In this document: positions 23,636-34,486 of the stretch, piece after piece
Numbering within the stretch: the stretch's first letter is position 1
Layout: each line of letters starts with the position of its first letter
Assembly (NCBI RefSeq): GCF_000003815.2
Contig: NC_049992.1
Location: 851,924-915,923 of the forward strand
Reading direction: 5' to 3'
DNA: 64,000 bases
Source: Branchiostoma floridae
Taxonomy: Eukaryota; Chordata; Leptocardii; Amphioxiformes; Branchiostomatidae
Notes under the pieces: generated by a model
Databases searched by the model: none
Told to the model about the DNA's origin: nothing
What the model saw: only the letters and a program-made list of their open reading frames with translations
Translations under genes and position numbers: made by a program

Positions 23636-23970
23636 ACACAATTTTGCTTTCCAACACCTGCTTTTAGAACATGAAATAGTAAACCTAAACAGTATGTCGT
23701 ATTATCACATATCATATAATCTGTACATACGCTTTGTAAAAATACAAGGTTTCTCACACTCCAGTACATTAAACTTTGAATACCTGTACGGTACAATATT
23801 ACAACGCAGCTCCATATAAAACGAAATATAAATAAAGCATGTGGAGAAACAACATAATATGATAATATTACAACCATCAAGGTAGTCACTTGACCCGACT
23901 CAACGTGTCCGATACCTATCAGTCTCCTTGTATACGACTTACTGCATTTAACCCCAGGGAGGCATGAATA

Positions 23971-24293
23971 TAGTCTGGAATCCAGCCGTATTGTGCTTTG
24001 GTCGCTCCCCTGAGGTACGCTTCCTGCCAATACGACTGGCCTTCGTTACCATTTGAACGATCGGCATTTCAATATTCGCACACTTTATGTGCGCAATTTC
24101 TGATTGGTTGTTAGCACCACCAAGGTGGAAATCGAACACAATCATGTTTACAGTTTGTAATCGAACGGAACACTACTTCTATCTTTCGACTCATTAGTGA
24201 CGTAAGGGCCGATTGTTCCAATCCTAACGAAGGCCAGACGTGTTCGCAAGGAAGCAGAGCGACCAAAGCACAACACGGCTGGATTCCAGGCTA
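23971..24293. mobile_element. 323-bp MITE with perfect 9-bp target duplication
   Basis: Ends TAGTCTGGAATCCAGCCGT and ACGGCTGGATTCCAGGCTA are inverted repeats extending about 70 bp (TGTGCTTTGGTCGCTC, TGGCCTTCGTTA). They are flanked on both sides by GCATGAATA (23962-23970 and 24294-24302). The interior is non-coding. A TAG-type terminus with an 8-9 bp duplication fits a hAT- or Mutator-like non-autonomous element. Confidence 0.8.
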
Positions 24294-24619
24294 GCATGAA
24301 TATGCAATAAACTTCAAAACTTCATTGTCTATAAAGTAGACTAGTATGTACAAACGGCAAAAAACAACACCGATACTTCTGAAGTCTGTTCTCGCTCTAC
24401 TCCTTTTTTTCGATCTATCCCGTATCAAACATCTTTGTCTTTCTTCTATACCTCTTTCAACAAACACATCCATACATCTACTCCTACGAAAGCCAGCTCC
24501 ATTGATGCCCCGTGAGGAAGTCAGAAACGTAAATAGCCTGGTGACCTTTGAGGGCAGCACGTATCGGATCTCCCTGCCCGTTATGTGGGATAGCGGTCAC
24601 ATAGGTCGTGCGATTGTCG

Positions 24620-24824
24620 TAGCCTCTACCAGGCTCCACAGGTCGCTGAAAAATAGTAGAAATTGGCTAAAGAAGACAGAAAACACGCCAGAGGAGTTAG
24701 ATGGCAGAGCAGTACAGTTTGCGGGCCGGCTAACACTCACTAGGTCCATTAACTCCTACTATGCTTTTCTTCCTAACTTGACCAAAGTCCCCTATTCGGC
24801 CAGGCCGGAGTCTGGTAGAGACTG
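24620..24824. mobile_element. MITE with CTCTACCAG ends, nested
   Basis: Ends TAGCCTCTACCAGGCTCC and GGAGTCTGGTAGAGACTG are inverted. Both flanks are CGATTGTCG (24611-24619, 24825-24833), a perfect 9-bp duplication of the host element's sequence. Same family as 47568-47755. Confidence 0.75.
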
Positions 24825-24971
24825 CGATTGTCGTACGATGTTGATGCCATAGGATTTTCAGGCAGGCCGTGACAGAACCAACCAGCTACATGGATCCAAA
24901 ACAGGATTTTGAGTACCAAGAGAGTTGAACTTTGCTGAACTTTGCGGGAGACGTAGATGGTTGTCCTAATA

Positions 24972-25786
24972 CCCGCCTCACATTATATACGATCTTCGGA
25001 AGTACTTCGCGATCGCAGGAAGGTCGGCTGATTTTAAGATCTTAAGATGGTCTTGCGTATTTTTCGCCCAAAATCTGTCCCCCTCACATACAAGCGAGCC
25101 TCGTGCGATCGACGGTGAATAAATCTATGATAATGAACCTCCCATGACCTCTTGCACGCGGACAAGGAAACACAAAACGTTGCTCAAAAAAGGCAAGAGA
25201 TCAATAAATGTTGCTTATTTTGTTGTCGGAATCTTTTTAACCAATGAATTGAATGCGCGGGCATAATAGAAATGACACAAGAAAGGAAAGTGTGTCACAA
25301 AGCCAGCCTACATACTGCCACAGGGGCCACAATGTTAGAATTACCCTCACATTCCCAGAAATTCAATATTTGTAAACAATCGGAAGTCGGATGAACGTCG
25401 CCCGAACGTCGCCCGACTAACGGGCGTTCGCCATCCGATTTGCGCTNNNNNNNNNNNNNNNNNNNNNNNNNNNNNNNNNNNNNNNNNNNNNNNNNNNNNN
25501 NNNNNNNNNNNNNNNNNNNNNNNNNNNNNNNNNNNNNNNNNNNNNNNNNNNNNNNNNNNNNNNNNNNNNNNNGCTCTGCGATCTCGGAGATCTCCTGCGA
25601 CTTGTCGCTTATGTTAAGAACAAGTTTCGCTGCACCGCGACCGTCGTAAGACTCCCGAAAATTGCCGGCGATCCCTTAAAATCGCAAGATGCTCGTGAGA
25701 ACACCGGACGTCTTACTCACGAAAATGTCATTTAGAGTTCATAAACTAGTCTTCCGATCGAATTGCGCCTAATGTGAGGCGGGTAT
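24972..25786. mobile_element. Nested element with ATACCCGCCTCACATTA inverted ends
   Basis: ATACCCGCCTCACATTA at the left is the exact inverse of TAATGTGAGGCGGGTAT at the right. Interior inverted stretches (GCGATCGCAGGAAGGTCGG, AACGTCGCCCGAACG) suggest a snap-back element of about 815 bp. The interior is incomplete because of the N run. Confidence 0.6.
25447..25572. other. Assembly gap (126 N)
   Basis: A run of N inside the nested element. The flanks (ATCCGATTTGCGCT and GCTCTGCGATCTCGG) are GC-rich and palindromic, which probably caused the gap. Confidence 1.
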
Positions 25787-25959
25787 AATAAATGCCCGAA
25801 GTTAGCGATCGTATGACGATCTCACGACATTTTTGACCGCGCTATGTCGGATAGTGGTCACATATGCCGGACAATGTTTCCGTCCTAGGATCTGAGCGTG
25901 GCAAGATATCAGCAACCGCTTCTGGCTAACGTCACATCTCCCAGCTGGGGCCCGGTCTC

Positions 25960-26369
25960 CAGAATGTCCTCAAGTCGTCGCAAATTTGTTCTACTATGGA
26001 TACGACCAGGCTCTCAAAAATCAGGTTTCCAACCCCAGTCACCCGGCAATGATGCCGACACCTTCACGACTGTTCTAAGAATGTCCCCAATCTGTCGCAG
26101 ACCTGTCGCACGACTTATGGACCGGGGAATCCTCACAAATCAAATCTCCAACTCTGGCTCGAGTAAGTTCGGGTTCACGATTTTATACAACACACTCACG
26201 ATTGTTCTAAGAATGTCCCAAACCTGTCGCAAGCCTGTCGTGCGACTTATGTGACCGGAGAATCCTCACAAAGTTTTCAACTCTAACGATTAAGTTCGGT
26301 TTCACGATTTTGCACGGCTGCAGCACGAATGTCCTCAGTCCGTCGCAAACCAGTCGTACGACTCAAAAC
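25960..26369 (-). repeat. Tandem copies of the KLHL coding tail and 3' flank
   Basis: About 110-150 bp units recur downstream of the KLHL stop. On the minus strand the gene ends IVKPNFIEWPELET stop. The copies read IVNPNLLEPELEI stop near 26130-26185, IVKPNLIVRVENF near 26275-26310 and a fragment LGLET stop near 26025. Shared spacer motifs are GAATGTCC, GTCGCA and CTGTCGTGCGAC. Either the gene's tail was copied, or the gene's last residues were captured from this repeat. Confidence 0.7.
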
Positions 26370-29300
26370 TCAAGTTTCCAACTCAGGCCACTCTATGAAG
26401 TTGGGTTTGACGATAGTGACGCATCCGGAGTAGCACCTGAGCTGAGGGACCGTCCCCACGTTGGTCCACGCGTCGCCCTCGGGATCGTAGCACTCCGTGA
26501 TGTCCGTGAAGTAGCCTCCCGAGACGTAGATCTTGCCGCTGACGGCGCCGATGGTGCCGTTCCCGTGCTCCTCGATCATGGAGGCGGCGGGGTTCCACTC
26601 GGAGCGCGCCGGGTCGAACACGTACATCTCCCGGGAGTCCGCCCCGATCAGGTAGATCAAACCGTCCAGGCACACCGACTGCAGGCAGTACCTAAAACAG
26701 ACACATATTTTAAGTGTCACTGACGAAGGATAGTGGATTCTATCCGAAACGTCTGACCGTTTCAAAACCATATCCAGTTGCTTGAGTAACTACTTTTTGG
26801 CGCAGACATATTTTAAGTACAAGATAGAGTTTAAAAGCTTTGAAATGTTTACAGGACTTCTGATTGAAGAAAAACAAGCTGATTCAATGTGTGTGTACCT
26901 GCAACAGATGCGACGGGGAAAAACGTTGAAGTATAAACATAATAGGTGTAAAGTAGGATGTGTTTTAAACTTGTTAAACGTTATACAGCACTTTTGATTG
27001 GAGGAAAAAATTTGAGTTCTTCGTAGGGATGTGTGTAAAATGTTATCATTGTAATACATGTAATATGTGATGTCACTGTACTACTCCTCAAGGCCACAAA
27101 GCCGCGCTTATCAAGTTGTGATTTTATATTGTCTTGTATTTATGTTTGATTTGAGAGAACTGGTTTATTTATTTAAACACACAATGACATGTACAAGATT
27201 ATAGTCCGAGGACTAAATTGCCTCGTACATTCTACAGGAGAGGCTGGCGCTTAGGACTAAAACAATGGAATGTCTTGCCTAAGTGGATTAATCTAAATAT
27301 ACTTATCACAATTTCTACTACACATTTACAATTTAAAAGTGTGGATCTGCACACCATCAGGTAGATATATATCTATGTCAATTATAAAATCGATCTCATT
27401 CTGAATGATTAAAATGTGACACTTCAAAGTCTAATGTGAGTTTAACAGATCGATACAATAAGGCAGCGTGGTATTCCTGAAACGCGATGTTCGGCACTTA
27501 AACTGGCTGAAGTTGTCGGAATTTCTTAGGTCCCTACCATGTGCCTCAGAGCGGCGTGGTGGTAGCCAGCAGTTGAAAACCTCAGAATGAACAATAGATC
27601 TGGCATACTTCAGACAGAGAGCTTTACGCCTTACATGCAGAGGTTCTAGTTTACAAATCAGTAGTGCTGAACTGTAGGAACTGAAAGAGCGACCAAGAAT
27701 GATCTTACAGGCCCTGGCTTGGACACGCTCAATCATACATGACAGTTCTACTGTAAGCCCAGGGTGCCAAACCTGGCAGGCGTATTCCAGGGTGGGGCGG
27801 ACAAACCCTATGTACACAAGTACTAAGTCGCTAGTGCTCAGACCGTGTTTCTTCAAACACCTAATCATGTATAGACGGCGGTTAGCTTTGCCCACAATCA
27901 TTATCACATGTGCAGTCCACTTCAAGTTTGCTTGTAATATTACACCAAGGACCTTGGCCTTGTGCACAACTTCAAGTTCAGATGCACCAACAAACAGTCT
28001 GGGAATTTCGGGTGTTTTTCGCAAGAAGCATATGAACATCACCATGCATTTAGTTGGGTTGAGCTGCATATAGTTTTTGTCAGTCCAGCTGACTAGGTTG
28101 TCTAGGTCGGTTTGTACATTCGACGGGTGTGACGCTAGTCTGGCCTCTGCAAGAGACGTATCGTCAACATATTTCCAGGCCTCTGCTGAAGTGTCATCTT
28201 GGGGGGCTGCATCGTTTATGAGGGCAAGGAAGACCAGGGGACCAAGCTTTGTGCCCTGGGGTACTCCACAGGTGAGCGTTTCCCACTCTGAATGTGTTCC
28301 TTTGTATGTGACACGTTGCTGCCGGTGCGAGAGGAAGTTGCAGACCCAAGGGAGGATGGACCGGCGGACTCCAAGTTCAAGGAGTTTGTTCATTGCCGTC
28401 AGGTGATGTACTCGATCAAAAGCACGCGTGAAGTCCGTAAGTACCAAGGTACTAATATGTCCGGGTTTGTCAGTAGCACAGGCAAGGCTGTGAACGAGGC
28501 TAGTAAGGCAATGTGTCGTGGACCTTCCCCGAAGTGAGCCGAACTGCCGGTTGTCAATGTTAGGTAGAATGTCCTGTAAACACCATCTGGTCACAAACCC
28601 TTCACATATCTTAGCAAAGATGGAAGTTAACGAGATCGGCCGTAATTTGTCAAGGCGTGGTGGGTTCTCTTTCGGAACAGGAACAACGTTGGCTTTCTTC
28701 CATATGGAGGGCACCGATCCTTCAGCAAGAGAGGTGTTGAAGATGTCAGTCATAGGCGAGCTCAACTCAAACGCAAATTCCCGCACTAGTCTGGGAGAGA
28801 TGTTATCAACGCCGGCAGCCTTTCCTACCTTCACTTTCCGGAGTTGGTGGTACATATCCCACACTGTGACCACCGGGGGAGGGCTACACGCAGGCAGGAA
28901 GGACGGCAGTTCGTCTAGCGACAGCGGTGGGAATTGCTGGGAGGCTGCTGCCAAGTACGTGTTTATGGCATTAGCCGCTTCTTTGGGATTAGTGTTGTCA
29001 ACGCCCAGGATTTGGTTGCCTTGGTCACGACGTATGCCGGTCATGTCTTTAATGTTGCGGTACCATTCCTTGGGATCTGCAGCCTTGAGGTGTTCAACCT
29101 TGTCCCGGTAGTGGTTTCGTTTAGCAGTGGAGATTTCCCGTATAACCCTGTTCCGATACCGTTTCCAGGCACTTGTGTTACCCTTGTGGAAAGCCTTCTG
29201 GCGTTTCTCGATTAGGGCTTTGATACAGGGAGTGACCCATGGTTTGTCTCTGCAGTGGAGGCGCACCACTTTAGTCGGAAAGTACTTATCCACCGCACAC

Positions 29301-32300
29301 TTCAAAGTACTGTAGAAGGCATCGCACTTGGACTCGGCAGAGGTGGCTAGCAGAACCTCATCCCAAGAGTGAGTGGTGATCCAAGATCCAAACGCCCTGG
29401 AATCCGAGTCACGCATCGGACGGACTACCTTCTTGTGTACAGTGTTAGATGTCTGTCTGTGTTTCCCTGGCATGATGACACAGACGTGGTCACTACGACC
29501 AATGGGGGGAGCTGTGACGGGAGATTCGTATAAGCTACTCACATTAGTCAGTATCAGGTCCAGGACAGCTTCGCCACGAGTTGGGGCTTCAACGACTTGC
29601 TGAAGTGAGCTGAAACAGCAAAGATCAGAGATGTCCAGGCGGTTAAAATCTCCAAGTATGACTAGTCCTATATCTGGATGGGAGTTCCGCAACAAGTCGA
29701 TGGACTCCGACAGGTGTTCAAGCAAAACACCTTCGTGAGGTGAGGCTGGGGGGCTGTATACAGCACAAAGGGCCAGGGATGAGACCTCCCTCGGAAGCCG
29801 TTTTGGCCGAAGGTGTACCCATGCGCATTCCAGTTCCTCAGGTACAACCAAGTCCAGAGGCCTGCTTGCAATATCGTTTTTTATGTATATTGCAACTCCA
29901 CCCCCTCTCCTCTCGGTACGGTCTTTACGAATCTGACTGTAGCCTTCAATGCATGATGCTTCAAGAGGTAGATCGGCAGAAAACCACGTCTCCGTCACTA
30001 CTGATACGTCGATCTTGTTAGACGTCAGAACAATGTTAAGTTCATCAAGCTTGTTGGTCAGTGAGCGGGCGTTCGTCAGCAGGATTTTTGGCATTCCATT
30101 CTGACGAGGCAATTCAATCCTGCTTGTTTTGATTGGACGCAGCTGTGCGATTCGGTCTCCACTATGTTTTATCTCCAAGCCTGATTTACATGTAAATGTT
30201 GGGGAGGGGGAAGGACGATTGCCGACAATCGTAGTGATCTTGCGTACCTTATTTCTCCCTGCCTTTGTCCCTCGAGGTCTACGCAACAATCCATGAAATC
30301 GGAGACTGTCTTTGATTCTTTCCCGAGCCTGTTGATCAACCGTGGGTATAGCCCGACGCAGACTCCTAAGGAATTCCAAAGAGTAACGCAAGGTACCAGG
30401 GGACGCCATTGTTCCAGGTACCAACAGGCCGACACAGTTCCTCGGTGATGCGTCTAGAATCCCACAAAGCTCGGAAATTTCGGTCCTGGACAACCTTCAC
30501 ACTTACAGGTAACGCACAAGACATAAATATTGCACATCCCAAACACAAAAGACTGGTTGAAGACACCAGAAAGGGCTCCTACAGGGGAGAGGTGAAAACC
30601 GCGGCTGCCCCTGCAGGAGCGCCACCTAGACATTGATTTATTGTATATTAAGTTATATTCTGCTTCTAATTGATATTGTAAACTTTACCTTTATTTTTTT
30701 TTTTTTTTTTTTTTTTTTTTGTAATGTTCAAGCTTGATAAACACATAAATAAATAGAGGTCAATTATGACGTAAAATTTATCATTAAGTATGACGTACTT
30801 GTGCGCAGGCATGGAGGGCGGCGCCTCCAGGTTCCAGGACTGAGTTTTGTGGTTGAAGATCTGCAGTTCCAGCGTCTCGCTCTCGGGGGCGCTGCCGATC
30901 ACGTACATGTTACTGCCGTGCGCGGACAGGGTGAAGTCTTCCATGGCCTTGGGCATCGGGGGTGCCGCGTGCCATTCGTTAGAGAACGGGTCATATCTGT
31001 GGGGAAAAACGTACATGTTACTGCCGTGCGTTATCTTTCTATTGTTTGGGGTCTTACAAGCCCATGTGGGCCGGGCGACTCAAAGGTTGCAAGGCACAAT
31101 GATAAACATTCATTCATTCAATCATTCACGAAGACGAGATTTTCAAACCTTGACAAACAAGCAAACAAACATACAAACCTTTCCACGTCTGACAGAGCAG
31201 AAGCTTTGTCGTGACCGCCGACAGCGTAGATGTGCTCGCCGAGGACTGCAGTGCCGTGACGGTATCGGGTCGCATTGTTTCCAAACAAACAAACAAAGAA
31301 ACAAAAAAACAAACAAAAATACAAACCTTTCGACATCTGACAGAGCGGAGGCTTCGTCGTGCCCGCCTACAGCGTAGATGTGCCCGCCGAGGACCGCAGT
31401 GCCTTGCCGATATAGGGCCGCGATGTTCCAAACAAACAAACAAACAAACAAAAATACAAACCTTTCGACATCTGACAGAGCGGAGGCCTCGTCATGCCCT
31501 CCGACAGCGTAGATGTGCCCGCCGAGGACCGCCGTGCCGTGCCGGTGTCGGGCCGTCAGCATGGGAGCCACTTTCACCCACTCGTCAAACTGCGAGCTGT
31601 ACCGCCAGGTGTCCGGAAACACGTTCTTACCGTCGGAACCACCTGGAAACACAACGAAACGATGGTTATTCCTGAACTGTAAAGTCCTTGTTTTTTTAAA
31701 GTTGTAAGGCTTGACTGTACGCTCAGTGTCGGGAACACGTTCACAGCAAAAACGACATAAACCGTCTGAATGCTGTTAAAATAGTTGAAAAGGGTAAACT
31801 AAAGGAGAAGAATAATGAATGAATGAAGACCTTTATGTACAATTGNNNNNNNNNNNNNNNNNNNNNNNNNNNNNNNNNNNNNNNNNNNNNNNNNNNNNNN
31901 NNNNNNNNNNNNNNNNNNNNNNNNNNNNNNNNNNNNNNNNNNNNNTATGGGTTTCGCTATTGTCGGTTTGTCAAAACGCATGAGAAATATAAACTTGTCA
32001 GTGCTACTCATGTGTCTAAAATGAGGGAATCTACTTTCTATATAACTAAATAGAGTATTTCTATCATTCGCATACATATCGCAATCAACAGTGAAGTGCA
32101 CTTCATCTTCTACCATGTTTGAGGTACAAAATTGGCAGATTCTTTGTTCTAGAGGAGTGCGGCTGTGCCTTCCCGATTCAATTCGCAGTCGGTGGCAACT
32201 GATTCTTAGTTTGGCAATGGTAGTTCTATGCCGAATGTTTGTGATTTTCAAATACTGCTCTTCATTGTATGTGGATTTCAGTAGTCTGTACGTTCGGAGT

Positions 32301-34451
32301 TTGTTTTTCGCACGTAAACCTTTATTATCATTATGAATGTTGGTTAGAAAATTCTGGAAATAAATATCATTCAGTCGTTGGTGGATTGCAGAAATTAGGT
32401 GGGATATGTTTGGATCTGTTGACTTACGGGCTTGCCAAACAAAAGGGTAACCACACTCCTCCAAAGTTTGACAGGACGTTTAGCTGACTACGTGAGTTCA
32501 CGCAGCTGCCTCGTTGCACAAAATTTCTTCCATACTACTACTTCACAGCAGTCTCTACATGACTTCTCGGGACGCTGGAAAAGAACTAAGGGTGAATAAC
32601 TTGCCAGAAGAGGTACGTAAGACGGGATCGAAAAAGAAGTAGACGATGTTAACAAGTTCCAATCTCTGTTTGGAAATTGTGTGAAGCGAAGGAAGATCTA
32701 AGCAGCTCACGTTTTTTTTTTAAATCTAAGACGGCTAACACACATCCCTTCTGGAACGACCACAGACAGGATAAGAACGGTAAACTTTCCTGGATGTCAC
32801 CACACGGAGATAACGTCTCCGACACAGCTTGAGATGTGAAACACATTCATCCGACAGCTAAACAGGCGCTAAGTGATGTTAACCGGAGCTGTACAACTGA
32901 GTGAGTGATGGTCGACTTTTATCTTTTTGCACCCCATAGGCACCAAGCTGCCTTAAACATATCAGTCTCGTACGCTGAATATGTGATAGGTAGATGGAAG
33001 ACCACACTAATGGATATGTGTAAAGGATTCCTCCATATGTCCCATATGTCCATTACCCTCACTTTGGGTATCTACTGGCTGCAAAATACACCCGGTATAA
33101 CTAGTATTATCATTATTTTATGTTCCGGGTGTGGCTCTCTTTAAATATAGGGAGTGTGGACAGAAAACGGGGCAAATGACAAAATGTCACCATCTTCCCC
33201 ACCAACCTCTGCTTGGAGATTATGGCCTGTGAGGGATTCTGAGTGGACAACCCTAATCGTGAGTCCACTCTACCAGTACTGCTGGACTACTGGTGTCTAC
33301 TGAAACACAGGAAACATCGCCGCCTGTGACGCAGAGCTCCGTACCTTAAGCTAAGGGCACAACCCGCCGTACGTGCAATTTGTTCGTACGTTTTTGGGGG
33401 AGGCCATGTCTGGCACGTATTTCTGAAAACGTGGCAAGAGCAGGGAGGGAGTACGTCAACGCACGGCACACAAAGTTTTGCCTGCACGTTAAGTTCTACG
33501 GCGTGTTTGCGTGCTAGAAAATCCATCGGATTCCCTACGAGTTCGATTGCCCACGTTTTGGCACGTAGACAGCACGTATTTCCACGTATGGCGGGTTGTG
33601 CCCTTTGCTTTATGGCACCACGGAGAGGTCACGTTTCTCCGCGTCAGGCAGTTCCGACATCGGGCTCCACATGCAGTTCTTCGAGCCAAACATATCCACC
33701 TGTAGTCAGAACCCCCCATGCAGACCCCCATAACCTGAGTGACCTCTCACCTGTGACGTAGACCTCCGTTCCCAGGGACACCACCGACAGGTCCCGCTTC
33801 TCTGCGTCCGGTAGTTCCGCCAGAGGGCTCCACATGTGGTTTTCCGGGTCGAACATGTCCACGTTAGAGATGTAGTGGAAGAACCCATCACAGCCTCCAA
33901 CTACCAACATCACCTGCGGCAACGAAGGACGGAAACGGTTCCTACATAGTGCCGTTGCTCTCAGTAAAGGTAGGTTGACCAAACCAAATGGAAAGAATAA
34001 CTATTATACTTTTATCAAAGCGCCAATACAGACATTAACTTATGCAGACATATATCACGACAACGTCAACCACATCAATTACGATTATCACCTGTATCCG
34101 ACATGAAAATCATGTCCTAAGTACTCTACGCATCAATGCTACACAGCAAGCACTCTGGAGCACAATGTGGACCGACTTACTACAAAATGACGTTCACATT
34201 TAGTTATACAGCGTTGAGAACACCCAGTACCTCGAAACTATGACGTGACTTCCGGGTGAACGTAGTTCGACGAGGATGCTATATGGGGTGTTAAAATGCA
34301 TAACTGATAAAAAGAAAATCGTCCCACCTCCTGCACCTCCTGTTTGGTCCCTTCCCTCCCTCTCCCCGGCTTCATGAAGAACTTTGGTCTGCTGTTCGGG
34401 TCGTTGTTGAAGATGTGGTAGTTTCTGGTGTACTGTAAAACCTACAAATAA

Positions 34452-34486
<35 letters not shown>

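Larger units (their letters stand above)
24590..25850. mobile_element. GGTCACAT-family element broken by two nested insertions
   Basis: The outer sequence starts GCGGTCACATAGGTCGTGCG and ends AGTTAGCGATCGTATGACGA then GACCGCGCTATG. It is collinear with the intact copy at 21518-21732. It is interrupted by a 9-bp-duplication MITE at 24620-24824 and an inverted-repeat element at 24972-25786. The N run at 25447-25572 lies inside the second insertion. Confidence 0.65.

Noticed and set aside
24346..24852. 168-codon plus-strand frame
   Set aside because: It runs across the left end of a GGTCACAT element and into a nested MITE, so it is a chance frame in transposon DNA.
26310..26723. 137-codon plus-strand frame with basic and Asp-rich stretches
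   Set aside because: Antisense of KLHL exon 8; the minus strand has clear Kelch blades and splice signals.
27699..30021. Several plus-strand frames of 60-197 codons
   Set aside because: They are antisense shadows of the intact LINE ORF.
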